Translations under genes and position numbers: made by a program | Part shown: positions 33,422 through 40,759 of the stretch, piece after piece | Numbering within the stretch: the first letter of the stretch is position 1 | Layout of the letters: each line of letters opens with the position of its first letter | Notes under the pieces: generated by a model | The model's database searches: none | Seen by the model: the letters and a program-made list of their open reading frames with translations, nothing else | Told to the model about the DNA's origin: nothing | Assembly (NCBI GenBank): GCA_937958475.1 | Contig: CALFXR010000198.1 | Location: forward strand, 1 to 43,216 | Direction of reading: 5' to 3' | Length of the DNA stretch: 43,216 nucleotides | From: an uncultured Mesorhizobium sp. | GTDB lineage: Bacteria; Pseudomonadota; Alphaproteobacteria; Rhizobiales; Rhizobiaceae

Positions 33422-34060
33422 ATGACGGTGCTCGACCTCCTCGACCCAGGCGCAAGGCGATCGATCGCCGCGTTGCCGCGCAGCAACGTGCCGCGCGGCA
33501 CGGTGTTGTTCCGGCCGGGCGATGAGCCGGGCGGCTTCCTTCTCGTCACCGAGGGCGTCATCGACGTCTACCTGGTCGGTCGCTCGGGGCGCGAGATGCT
33601 GCTCTACGAGGTCGGATCGGGGCAGACCTGCATCCAGACGACGCTCTGCCTGCTCGGACGCCAGCCTTATTCGGGAGAGGCAGTGGCGCGCACGGACGCC
33701 GGTTTCGTGATGGTACCGAAGGCCGCCTTCGCCGACCTCCTCGCCGACTCGGAAGCGTTCAGGAGCTTCGTCTTCGGCGCTTTCGGCAACCGCCTGAAGG
33801 AGGTCATGGCGCTGCTCGAAAAGGTCGCCTTCGTCCGCGTCGAGGCGCGCCTCGCCGGCGAGATCCTGCGGCGCGCGGACGAGAGCGGCGTCGCCGCCGC
33901 CACCCACCAGGAACTGGCTACCGCGATCGGATCCGTGCGAGAGGTCGTCTCGCGGCGTCTGGAAGCGCTGGAGAAGTCCGGCCTGGTGCGGCTGGAGCGC
34001 GGCCGCGTCGCCATCGCCGACAGGCCGCGGCTGGCGAACATGGCACGCGACGCCGGGTGA
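33422..34060 (+). CDS. Crp/Fnr-family transcriptional regulator without an Fe-S cluster signature
   Basis: A 212-residue regulator: an N-terminal cyclic-nucleotide-binding-like sensor (FRPGDEPGGFLLVTEGVIDVYLV) and a C-terminal winged helix with recognition helix SVREVVSRRLEALEKSGLVRL. The pattern E-x-x-S-R in that helix is the FNR type (recognising TTGAT), not the CRP type. The N-terminal cysteine cluster of FNR is absent; Cys70 and Cys76 in GQTCIQTTLCLLG are the only cysteines and could form a thiol switch, which is a hypothesis. It follows a cytochrome gene by 16 bases and precedes a DUF2892 gene. It is the local candidate for the TTGAT boxes found upstream, though a global FNR or FixK could serve instead. 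Confidence 0.88.
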   Translation: MTVLDLLDPGARRSIAALPRSNVPRGTVLFRPGDEPGGFLLVTEGVIDVYLVGRSGREMLLYEVGSGQTCIQTTLCLLGRQPYSGEAVARTDAGFVMVPKAAFADLLADSEAFRSFVFGAFGNRLKEVMALLEKVAFVRVEARLAGEILRRADESGVAAATHQELATAIGSVREVVSRRLEALEKSGLVRLERGRVAIADRPRLANMARDAG

Positions 34061-34142
34061 CCTAGTCACAGACGCCGAGGGCGCATCGTGCGATAGAGGA
34101 TCGTCCCCCGGGGAAATCCGGCGTCAGCCAAGGAGGCAACAC

Positions 34143-34349
34143 ATGTTCAAGACCAATGTCGGTTCGGCCGATCGCGTCATCCGCATCGTGCTCGGAGCGG
34201 CCATCCTCAGCCTGTTCTTCATCTATCCCGACGCGTCGTGGCGCTACTACACGCTGATCGGCATCGTGCCGATCCTCACCGCGCTCGCCGGCACCTGCCC
34301 GCTCTATTCGATCCTCGGCCTGTCCACCTGCCCGGTGCGAAAGGCCTGA
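34143..34349 (+). CDS. DUF2892 family inner-membrane protein (YgaP membrane-domain-like)
   Basis: A 68-residue protein with two membrane helices (about residues 10-30 and 35-56), matching DUF2892, the membrane part of the rhodanese YgaP. It has two Cys-containing motifs, GTCPLYS and LSTCPVRK, near its C-terminal end. The family often accompanies sulfur-transfer and persulfide genes. An AGGAGG-like ribosome site precedes ATG 34143. It follows the Crp/Fnr gene by 82 bases and is followed by a strong terminator. A second, different DUF2892 gene heads the RND operon in this window. Confidence 0.88.
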   Translation: MFKTNVGSADRVIRIVLGAAILSLFFIYPDASWRYYTLIGIVPILTALAGTCPLYSILGLSTCPVRKA

Positions 34350-34370
34350 AGCCAAGTTCCTGGAAGCATG

Positions 34371-34407
34371 AAAGGCCGGCTGCGGGGTCACCCGCGGCCG
34401 GCCTTTT
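34371..34407. terminator. Strong rho-independent terminator between DUF2892 gene and RND pump
   Basis: A 16-base-pair hairpin: AAAGGCCGGC (34371-34380) pairs with GCCGGCCTTT (34397-34406), extended inward by TGCGGG against CCCGCG with a GTCA loop. TTTT (34404-34407) follows on the plus strand, so termination is efficient rightwards; the minus-strand tail is only TTT plus CATG, so it may serve leftwards weakly. It lies between two genes that converge here. Confidence 0.85.
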
Positions 34408-34423
34408 CCATTCGCCTCGTGGG

Positions 34424-37400
34424 TCAGGTGCGCAGCACCCGATAGATCGCCGGGATCACCAGAACGGTGAGCAGCGTCGAGGACGCCAGGCCGAACAGCA
34501 GCGAGATCGCCAGGCCCTGGAAGATCGGGTCGGTCAGGATCACCGCCGCGCCGATCATCGCCGCGAGCGCGGTGAGCAGGATAGGCTTGAAGCGGATCGC
34601 GCCTGCGATCAGCAGCACCTCGGTCAGCGGCCGGTCGGGCGTCGATGCGTGCCGGATGAAGTCGACCAGCAGGATCGAGTTGCGCACGATGATGCCGGCG
34701 AGCGCGATGAAGCCGATCATCGAGGTCGCCGAGAAAGGCGCGCCGAACAGCCAGTGGCCGCCGAGGATGCCGATGAAGGTCAGCGGTATCGGCGTCAGGA
34801 TGACGAGCGGCACCTTGAACGAGCCGAACTGGGCGACGACGAGGATGTAGATGCCGAGCAGGGCGACGCCGAAAGCAGCGCCCATGTCGCGGAACGTCAC
34901 CCAGGTCACCTCCCATTCGCCGTCCCACAGGAGCACCGGCGCGCTCTCGTCCTCGGGCTGGCCGTTGAGCGCGATCACCGGCTTGGTCAGTCCGGTCCAG
35001 TCCTGCGCGTCGATCGCCTCCTGGACAGCGAGCATGCCGTAGAGCGGCGCCTCGAAGTCGCCGGCGAGTTCGGCGGTGACCATCTCCGCGGCGCGGCCGT
35101 TGTGGCGGAACACCGGGAAGGAAGCATGTTCCTCGGCTACGCGGACGACGTCACCCAGCTCGACGACGCCGCGGTCGCCGGGCAGCACGTTCGCCGGGAT
35201 CGGCGTCGCCAGGAAGCGCTCGTCCAGCACGCGGTCGCCGCGGGGACGCTCGACGCGGATCGGCACCGGCTGGCGGCCGCCGCCGCGATGCGAGTAGCCG
35301 ACCGTCCTGCCGCCGTTGAGGATGGCGATCGTATCGAACACGTCGCCCTCTTCGACGTGGAAGAACTCGGCGTCGTCGGTCGATACGGTGAGCCGCATCC
35401 GGCGGGCCGGCTGGCCGTAGGAATTGTCGACGTCGACGATGTAGGAGACCGAACGGAACGCCTCCTCGACCTTCGCCGCAACCTGGCGCCGCGTCTCGGC
35501 GTCTGGCCCGTAGATTTCGGCGAGCAGCGTCGCCATGACCGGCGGCCCCGGAGGCGGTTCGACGACCTTGAGGCTCGTCCCGGGCGGCACCGGGATCGCC
35601 GCGATCTTCTGGCGGATGTCGAGCGCGAGATCGTGGCTCGAGCGGTCGCGGTCGGCCTTGGGCAGGAGATTCAGGGCGACGTCGCCCATCTGCGGCTCGG
35701 CCCGGAGGTAGGAATGGCGCACCAGGCCATTGAAGTTGAACGGCGCCGCAGACCCGGCATGGGTCTGCACCGAGCGCACCTCCGGCAGTTCGAGCACGAT
35801 TCCCGCGACCGCCTGGGCGACCGCGTCGGTCGCCTCGACGGACGAGCCTTCGGGCAGGTCGATGACGACCTGCAGCTCCGACTTGTTGTCGAAGGGCAGC
35901 AGCTTGACCGTGACGTCCTTGGTGTAGAACAGCGCCAGCGAGCCGAGGGTCAGCACCCCGACCGCGAGCAGGAAGGTCCAACTCGCCGTCTTCGACGACA
36001 GGATCGGGCGGGCGACCGCGGCATAGGCGCGCCCCAGCCCGCCGATGGCGTCATGCTCGCCATGGCCATGGATCGGCGCCTTGCCGGCGAACTTCAGCAT
36101 CAACCACGGCGTCACCATGACGGCGACGAAGAAGGAAAAGATCATCGCCGCCGAGGCGTTGGCGGGGATCGGGCTCATGTAGGGGCCCATCATGCCCGAC
36201 ACGAACAGCATCGGCAGGAGCGCGGCGACCACTGTCAGCGTGGCGACGATGGTCGGGTTGCCGACCTCGGCGACCGCCTCGATCGCGGCCTGCTTGCGGT
36301 CGCGCCCGTCGCGCATTCCCCAGTGACGCGCCGTGTTCTCGATGACGACGATGGCGTCGTCGACGAGAATGCCGATCGAGAAGATCAGCGCGAACAGCGA
36401 CACGCGGTTCAGCGTGTATCCCATCACGCGGGAGGCGAAGAGCGTGAGCAGGATGGTCACCGGGATGACCACGGCGACGACCATGGCTTCGCGCCGGCCG
36501 ATCGCCACCCAGACCAGGATGATGATCGACACGGTCGCCAGGCCGAGATGGTAGAGGAGCTCGTTGGCCTTCTCGTTGGCAGTCTCGCCGTAGTCGCGGG
36601 TCACCTCGACGGCGAAGTCGTGCGGGATCAGCGTGCCTTCGAGCAGTTCGACACGCTCGAGGATCGCCTCGGCCACGGTGACGGCGTTGGCGCCGGCGCG
36701 CTTGGCGACGGCCAGCGTGACGGACGGCACGCGCACGACGCCGTTCTCGCCCTTCATCACGGTGGAGACGAGTGCGTCGCTCGTGTCGGCGGCGAAGGCC
36801 ACGTCGGCGACGTCGCGGACATAGACCGGGCGGCCGTCGCGCGAGGTAAGCAGCAGGTTCGCCACCTCGGCGGGCGAATCGAGCGTCTCGCCGGCAACGA
36901 TCTCGATCTGCTCGCCCGCATCGCGAACCAGGCCAGCCGGGAACGCGCTGTTGGCGCCCGAGACCTTGCCGGCTAGCTGCTGCAAGGTGACGCCGTAAAG
37001 CGCGAGTTTGGTCGGATCGGGGGCGATGCGGATCATCTCGCCGGTCTCGCCGACAAGATAGGTCAGGCCGACATTGTCGATCTTGGCGATCTCGGTACGC
37101 AGTTCGCGCGCCACCCGCGTCAGGTCGTTGGCGGTGACGCGGTCGGCCACCTCGGCTTTCGGCGACAGCGTCAGTGCCACGATGGCGACGTCGTCGATGC
37201 CGCGCCCGACGATCAGCGGCTCGGGAATCCCGACGGGGACGCGGTCCATGTTGGCACGAACCTTGTCGTGGACGCGCAGAACCGCGGCGTCCGAAGAGGT
37301 GCCGACGATGAAGCGCGCGGTGACCATGACGTAGTCGTCGCGGCTCTGCGAATAGACGTGCTCGACGCCGTCGATGCCCTTGACGATCGTCTCCAGTGGC

Positions 37401-37624
37401 TCTGTGACAAGCTTCACAGCGTCGTCGGCCTTGAGGCCGGCGACGCTCACATGGATGTCGACCATCGGCACCGAGATCTGCGGCTCCTCCTCGCGCGGCA
37501 ATGTGAGCAGCGCGACGATGCCGAAGGCGAAGGCGGCGAGCAGGAAGAGCGGGGTCAGCGGCGAGCCGATGAAGGCACGCGTCAGACCTCCGGCGATGCC
37601 GAGGCCGGTTGGCTTGATATTCAT
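34424..37624 (-). CDS. RND-family efflux pump permease
   Basis: A 1066-residue inner-membrane proton-antiport pump of the RND superfamily (AcrB/HAE-1-like layout). Two sets of helices with large periplasmic loops are visible, and the TM4 proton relay GILVDDAIVVIENT keeps the double Asp. The TM10 lysine of AcrB is replaced by Arg in GIIVRNSILLVDF, as in several related subgroups. The pump starts at an ATG overlapping the stop of the membrane-fusion protein gene, and is the last gene of the operon. No outer-membrane channel gene adjoins, so a TolC-type protein must come from elsewhere. The substrate is unknown; the neighbours suggest reactive sulfur or a toxic metabolite. Confidence 0.92.
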   Translation of the reverse strand: MNIKPTGLGIAGGLTRAFIGSPLTPLFLLAAFAFGIVALLTLPREEEPQISVPMVDIHVSVAGLKADDAVKLVTEPLETIVKGIDGVEHVYSQSRDDYVMVTARFIVGTSSDAAVLRVHDKVRANMDRVPVGIPEPLIVGRGIDDVAIVALTLSPKAEVADRVTANDLTRVARELRTEIAKIDNVGLTYLVGETGEMIRIAPDPTKLALYGVTLQQLAGKVSGANSAFPAGLVRDAGEQIEIVAGETLDSPAEVANLLLTSRDGRPVYVRDVADVAFAADTSDALVSTVMKGENGVVRVPSVTLAVAKRAGANAVTVAEAILERVELLEGTLIPHDFAVEVTRDYGETANEKANELLYHLGLATVSIIILVWVAIGRREAMVVAVVIPVTILLTLFASRVMGYTLNRVSLFALIFSIGILVDDAIVVIENTARHWGMRDGRDRKQAAIEAVAEVGNPTIVATLTVVAALLPMLFVSGMMGPYMSPIPANASAAMIFSFFVAVMVTPWLMLKFAGKAPIHGHGEHDAIGGLGRAYAAVARPILSSKTASWTFLLAVGVLTLGSLALFYTKDVTVKLLPFDNKSELQVVIDLPEGSSVEATDAVAQAVAGIVLELPEVRSVQTHAGSAAPFNFNGLVRHSYLRAEPQMGDVALNLLPKADRDRSSHDLALDIRQKIAAIPVPPGTSLKVVEPPPGPPVMATLLAEIYGPDAETRRQVAAKVEEAFRSVSYIVDVDNSYGQPARRMRLTVSTDDAEFFHVEEGDVFDTIAILNGGRTVGYSHRGGGRQPVPIRVERPRGDRVLDERFLATPIPANVLPGDRGVVELGDVVRVAEEHASFPVFRHNGRAAEMVTAELAGDFEAPLYGMLAVQEAIDAQDWTGLTKPVIALNGQPEDESAPVLLWDGEWEVTWVTFRDMGAAFGVALLGIYILVVAQFGSFKVPLVILTPIPLTFIGILGGHWLFGAPFSATSMIGFIALAGIIVRNSILLVDFIRHASTPDRPLTEVLLIAGAIRFKPILLTALAAMIGAAVILTDPIFQGLAISLLFGLASSTLLTVLVIPAIYRVLRT

Positions 37625-38583
37625 GGCACGACCACGACGTCACCGGGCGCGAGGCCGGTCAGGATTTCAACATAGGCACCGTCGGGGCGGACGACCGCTT
37701 CGCCGAGCACGACCGTGCGCTCGGCATGATCGCCATGTCCCTCGACGGAGACGAAATCGATGCCCGAGCGCGTGCTGACGGCGGCCCTCGGGACGATCAG
37801 CGCCGAGCGTTCTCCGACGGGGACCTCGACGAGCACGCGGGCATCGACGAAGGCGGTGTCGAGCGCATCGACCTCGACGTCGGCGATGACGCGGCCGTTC
37901 TGGATCTGCGGGTAGATCTTGGCCAGCCGGCCGTTGGATTCGGCGCCGTTCGCCGTGATGCGGATCGAAGCGTCCTGCTCCAGCAGCGCCGCATGGCGCT
38001 CGGGAATGGCCAGCCTGAGGAAGAAGCCGCCGCCGCCGATCGTCGCGACCGGCTCGCCGGCCATGATCACCGCGCCGCGGGTGACCGGCACGGTGAGGAT
38101 GCGCCCCTCGGACGGAGCCAGGACTTCACCCTCGGCACCCTGCTGGACGATCACCTCGCGCTGCGCCTGGGCGGACGCGATCTGATTGCGGGCGACGTCG
38201 ACCTGGGTGCGCAGCTGGTCGAGGCGCTGCACGGTGATGACGCCCTTGTCGACCAGCGCCTGGCCGCGCTCGAGCTCGGCCTGCGCGGTCTCGTACTGAG
38301 ACTGGAGCGCCCGCAACTGGGCATCCAGGGCGGCGATCTGGAAGGCGATCTTGTCGTCGCGCACGACGGCGATCTTCTGCCCGGACTTGACCGAGTCGCC
38401 CTCGCTCACCACGAGCTCGACGACAATGCCGCCGATGCGGGCGCGAGCGGGCACGGTGTCACGTGCCTCGACGCGTCCGTAGACCGCTTTCCATTCGGTG
38501 ATTTCGGTCGGCTGCAGCGTGAGGGCACCGGCAAAGGCCGGTCCCGTCACGAGCAGGCTCGCAAGGGCCAGGGCAGTACGCAT
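37621..38583 (-). CDS. RND efflux periplasmic adaptor (membrane-fusion protein)
   Basis: A 320-residue periplasmic adaptor of an RND pump. It has a signal peptide (residues 1-18, cleavage near AFAG), a split lipoyl domain (GRVEARDTVPARARIGGIVVELVVSEGDSVKSGQKIA and VLAPSEGRILTVPVTRGAVIMAGEPVATI), a coiled-coil hairpin between them (about residues 75-140), and a beta-barrel region ending ILTGLAPGDVVVV. It is shorter than AcrA (about 400) because the C-terminal membrane-proximal part is reduced. Its stop overlaps the pump's start. The upstream DUF2892 gene is ten bases away, and the promoter lies ahead of that. Confidence 0.92.
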   Translation of the reverse strand: MRTALALASLLVTGPAFAGALTLQPTEITEWKAVYGRVEARDTVPARARIGGIVVELVVSEGDSVKSGQKIAVVRDDKIAFQIAALDAQLRALQSQYETAQAELERGQALVDKGVITVQRLDQLRTQVDVARNQIASAQAQREVIVQQGAEGEVLAPSEGRILTVPVTRGAVIMAGEPVATIGGGGFFLRLAIPERHAALLEQDASIRITANGAESNGRLAKIYPQIQNGRVIADVEVDALDTAFVDARVLVEVPVGERSALIVPRAAVSTRSGIDFVSVEGHGDHAERTVVLGEAVVRPDGAYVEILTGLAPGDVVVVP

Positions 38584-38593
38584 GTCGGGTGTC

Positions 38594-38794
38594 CTAGAAT
38601 GCGCAGCCCGGCTTGACGCCGAGCTTGCGAAAGATGGAGGCGGCGGGGCAGAAGCCGGTGAAGGACGATTGCAACAGGTTCAACCCGATGAAGACGGTGA
38701 ACCACATGAAATAAGGCGACACCCACATCGTGAGCGCCACCGACAGCAGCACCATGAAGCCGGCGAAGGCGAGGACGGAACGATCGAGAGACAT
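38594..38794 (-). CDS. DUF2892 family inner-membrane protein heading the RND operon
   Basis: A 66-residue two-helix protein (helices near residues 8-25 and 28-47) of the DUF2892 family; it contains FTGFCPAASIFRKLG and ends PGCAF, so two cysteines face the cytoplasm or the membrane surface. Such proteins are often in BigR/SqrR-controlled sulfide operons. I chose ATG 38794 with GGAG seven bases upstream; a TTG at 38800 is less likely. It heads a three-gene operon with the RND adaptor and pump and is preceded by a promoter that overlaps a 14-base palindrome. Confidence 0.85.
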   Translation of the reverse strand: MSLDRSVLAFAGFMVLLSVALTMWVSPYFMWFTVFIGLNLLQSSFTGFCPAASIFRKLGVKPGCAF

Positions 38795-38816
38795 GAACAA
38801 CTCCGGTTTGTATCTG

Positions 38817-38836
38817 ATTATATGATCATATACGCA
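38817..38836 (-). promoter_or_regulatory. Promoter/operator of the DUF2892-RND operon
   Basis: On the minus strand a perfect TATAAT lies at 38822-38817. It overlaps the perfect 14-base palindrome TATATGATCATATA (38819-38832), which continues into the 15-base element ATGATCATATACGCA (plus strand 38822-38836). This differs at two positions from one in the sqr/arsR region. A weak -35 (GCGACA, 38847-38842) is possible at spacing 19. The predicted start near 38810 gives a very short leader. Confidence 0.62.
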
Positions 38837-38916
38837 CTTCTTGTCGCCGGTTCAAGATGCAAAGTGCGCCGGTCGCCGGTCTGCGCGGGCGCCGTGCGGC
38901 GCCCGTGCACGAACCG

Positions 38917-40200
38917 TCAGTCGATCTTGATTTCCTTCAGCTTGTCGATGCCGAGCACCTGCAGGGCCAGCCGCTCGTAGAACGGCTCCGACTTGCCGGA
39001 ACGGATCTTGTGCAGGAAGTACTTCTCGAAGCCGACCTTCGCCGTGTGCACCCAGCGTCCCGAAGAGGACCAGTTGACGTTGCGCGGCGGGATCTGCGGC
39101 TGCGCGACGAAGGCGATGCCCCCGTCGCCGAAGTCGGCGAGGCACACCGCGTTCCAGGTGCCCTGGGCGTCGGGCTCCTTGCCCTCGACGAGGCGGCCGA
39201 TGTTGTGCGCGGTCGCGGTCACCATCGATTCGATCATGAAACCGGTCTTCGGCACGCCGACCGGAACCGGCGTCTTGCCCATCGGCGGAATGGCGACGCA
39301 GACGCCGACGGCGAAGACGTCCTTGAAGGTCGCGTTACGCTGGTGCTTGTCGACGGTGATGAAGCCGCGCGGATTGGTCAGGCCCTCGATGCCGTAGACG
39401 GCGCCGACGCCGCGGAAGGCCGGCAGCATCATGGTGTAGACGGTGGGCAGTTCGTGCGCCTGCTTGACCGTCCCGTCCTCAGCCATCTCCGAGACGAACA
39501 GCTTGCCCGGCTCGACCTTGTCGACCTTGGCGTTGCAGATCCACTTGATGTGGTGATTGCGCATCTCGCTCTCGAGCAGGCCCTTGGTGTCGCCGACGCC
39601 GTCGAGGCCGAGATGGCCGACATAGGGCTCGGAGGTGACGAAGGTCATCGGCACCCGGTCGCGCACCTTGGCGTCGCGCAGCGCCTTGTCGAGGATGAAG
39701 GCGAACTCGTAGGCCGGGCCGAAGCAGGATGCTCCCTGGACCGCGCCGATGACCACCGGGCCGGGGTTCTTGACCAGCACTTCGAACGCCGTCTTCGCCT
39801 GCAGCGCATGGTCGACATGGCAGATCGACTGGGTGTTGCCGGCCGGTCCGAAGCCCGGAATCTCGTCGAAGGCAAGCTCAGGACCGGTGGCGATGACCAG
39901 ATAGTCGTAGTTGACCGAGGTGCCGTCCTCGAGGTCGATCCGCTTCTCCTGCGGGTGGACGCGCTTGGCGCCCTGCGAATAGAGCGTGATGTCGCGCTTG
40001 CTCATCACCGGACGCAGGTCGGCCTCGATGGCCGCGCGTTCGCGCCAGCCGACAGCCACCCAGGGGTTTGACGGGACGAAGGAGTAGTGCGTTCCCTTTG
40101 TGACGACGGAAACCTTGTGGGCCTTGCCGAGTTCGTCGCGCAATTCGTAGGCCATGATCGTGCCGCCGAGGCCGGCACCGAGTACAACAACGTGAGCCAT
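38917..40200 (-). CDS. sqr: Sulfide:quinone oxidoreductase (type I)
   Basis: A 427-residue FAD enzyme that oxidises sulfide to polysulfide or persulfide and passes electrons to ubiquinone. The N-terminal FAD-binding motif is VVVLGAGLGGTIMAYEL. The three catalytic cysteines lie at positions 127 (SICHVDHA), 159 (GASCFGP) and 353 (NAVCLAD), the same numbers as in Rhodobacter capsulatus SQR. The SEPYVGHLGLDGVGDTK and TPVPVGVPKTGFMIESM blocks also match. A C-terminal amphipathic tail (EKYFLHKIRSG) should bind the membrane. I chose ATG 40200 with GGGAGG upstream; longer frames do not align. It is divergent from an ArsR gene. The persulfide made would need a thioltransferase or dioxygenase, and neither is in the window. 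Confidence 0.95.
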   Translation of the reverse strand: MAHVVVLGAGLGGTIMAYELRDELGKAHKVSVVTKGTHYSFVPSNPWVAVGWRERAAIEADLRPVMSKRDITLYSQGAKRVHPQEKRIDLEDGTSVNYDYLVIATGPELAFDEIPGFGPAGNTQSICHVDHALQAKTAFEVLVKNPGPVVIGAVQGASCFGPAYEFAFILDKALRDAKVRDRVPMTFVTSEPYVGHLGLDGVGDTKGLLESEMRNHHIKWICNAKVDKVEPGKLFVSEMAEDGTVKQAHELPTVYTMMLPAFRGVGAVYGIEGLTNPRGFITVDKHQRNATFKDVFAVGVCVAIPPMGKTPVPVGVPKTGFMIESMVTATAHNIGRLVEGKEPDAQGTWNAVCLADFGDGGIAFVAQPQIPPRNVNWSSSGRWVHTAKVGFEKYFLHKIRSGKSEPFYERLALQVLGIDKLKEIKID

Positions 40201-40355
40201 GAGATTCCCTCCCGATGAGAAAGCGGCACCTCTGCTCTCGTGCCCGGCTTTCAGCGACAATCCTGCACCGGCTTTCACCGGCGTTCCTTGATATGCATCA
40301 CTTGCGTCGCGGTCCGGATGATGCCGTGCGACGCGCAGGCGGCGAACGTCCGTCC

Positions 40356-40423
40356 TTGACAAGCCGCCGACGGCGACCCATGATATTAATACGTTTTGAT
40401 ATTATAAAGTGATCATATGCGCA
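40356..40423. promoter_or_regulatory. Divergent sqr/arsR promoter with repeated operator element
   Basis: Rightwards: TTGACA (40356-40361), 17 bases, CATGAT (40379-40384), driving arsR. Leftwards: TTGCGT (40429-40424), 17 bases, TATAAT (40406-40401), driving sqr with a leader of about 190 bases. The 15-base element GTGATCATATGCGCA (40409-40423) lies in the sqr promoter and spans the arsR start codon. A direct repeat TGATATTA occurs at 40381-40388 and 40397-40404, and a palindrome TATTAATA at 40384-40391. The remaining 155 bases towards sqr show no other feature. Confidence 0.6.
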
Positions 40424-40749
40424 ACGCAAAAATCACCGAACTCGATCGCGTCGCCCGCGAGGCGTCGGACCTGCTCGGCGCCATGGCCAACGAGAAGCGG
40501 CTGATGATCCTCTGCCATCTCATCGACGGCGAGACGACGGTCAACGATCTGGCCACGCTGGTGGACATGAACCAGTCGGCCCTGTCGCAGCAACTCGCCA
40601 AGCTTCGGGCGCTGCGGCTCGTGGACACGCGCCGCGAGGCCCAGCAGATCTACTACCGGGTCGCATCGAAGGAGGTTGAGCGGGTTCTCGAGACGCTCTA
40701 CGGCATCTACTGCGATCCGGAGACCAAGGTGGCGAAGAAGTTCGCCTGA
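40417..40749 (+). CDS. ArsR-family repressor of the persulfide-sensing SqrR/BigR type
   Basis: A 110-residue winged-helix repressor: SDLLGAMANEKRLMILCHLIDGETTVNDLATLVDMNQSALSQQLAKLRALRLVDTRRE carries the DNA-binding helices. It has exactly two cysteines, Cys33 (MILCHL) and Cys99 (GIYCDP), 66 residues apart, the same spacing as the polysulfide-bridging Cys41 and Cys107 of R. capsulatus SqrR. It lacks the arsenic-type ELCVCDL metal site. It is divergent from sqr, and its start codon lies inside a dyad that recurs at the RND operon. Sulfide-induced persulfides should therefore release it from DNA. The ribosome site is weak. Confidence 0.88.
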   Translation: MRNAKITELDRVAREASDLLGAMANEKRLMILCHLIDGETTVNDLATLVDMNQSALSQQLAKLRALRLVDTRREAQQIYYRVASKEVERVLETLYGIYCDPETKVAKKFA

Positions 40750-40759
40750 GCCGTCTCCG

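Noticed and set aside
34238..36976. A 912-codon open frame on the plus strand opposite the RND pump
   Set aside because: Same mirror effect; the translation is dominated by Arg, Asp, Gln and His and has no recognisable motif, whereas the minus strand encodes a full-length pump.
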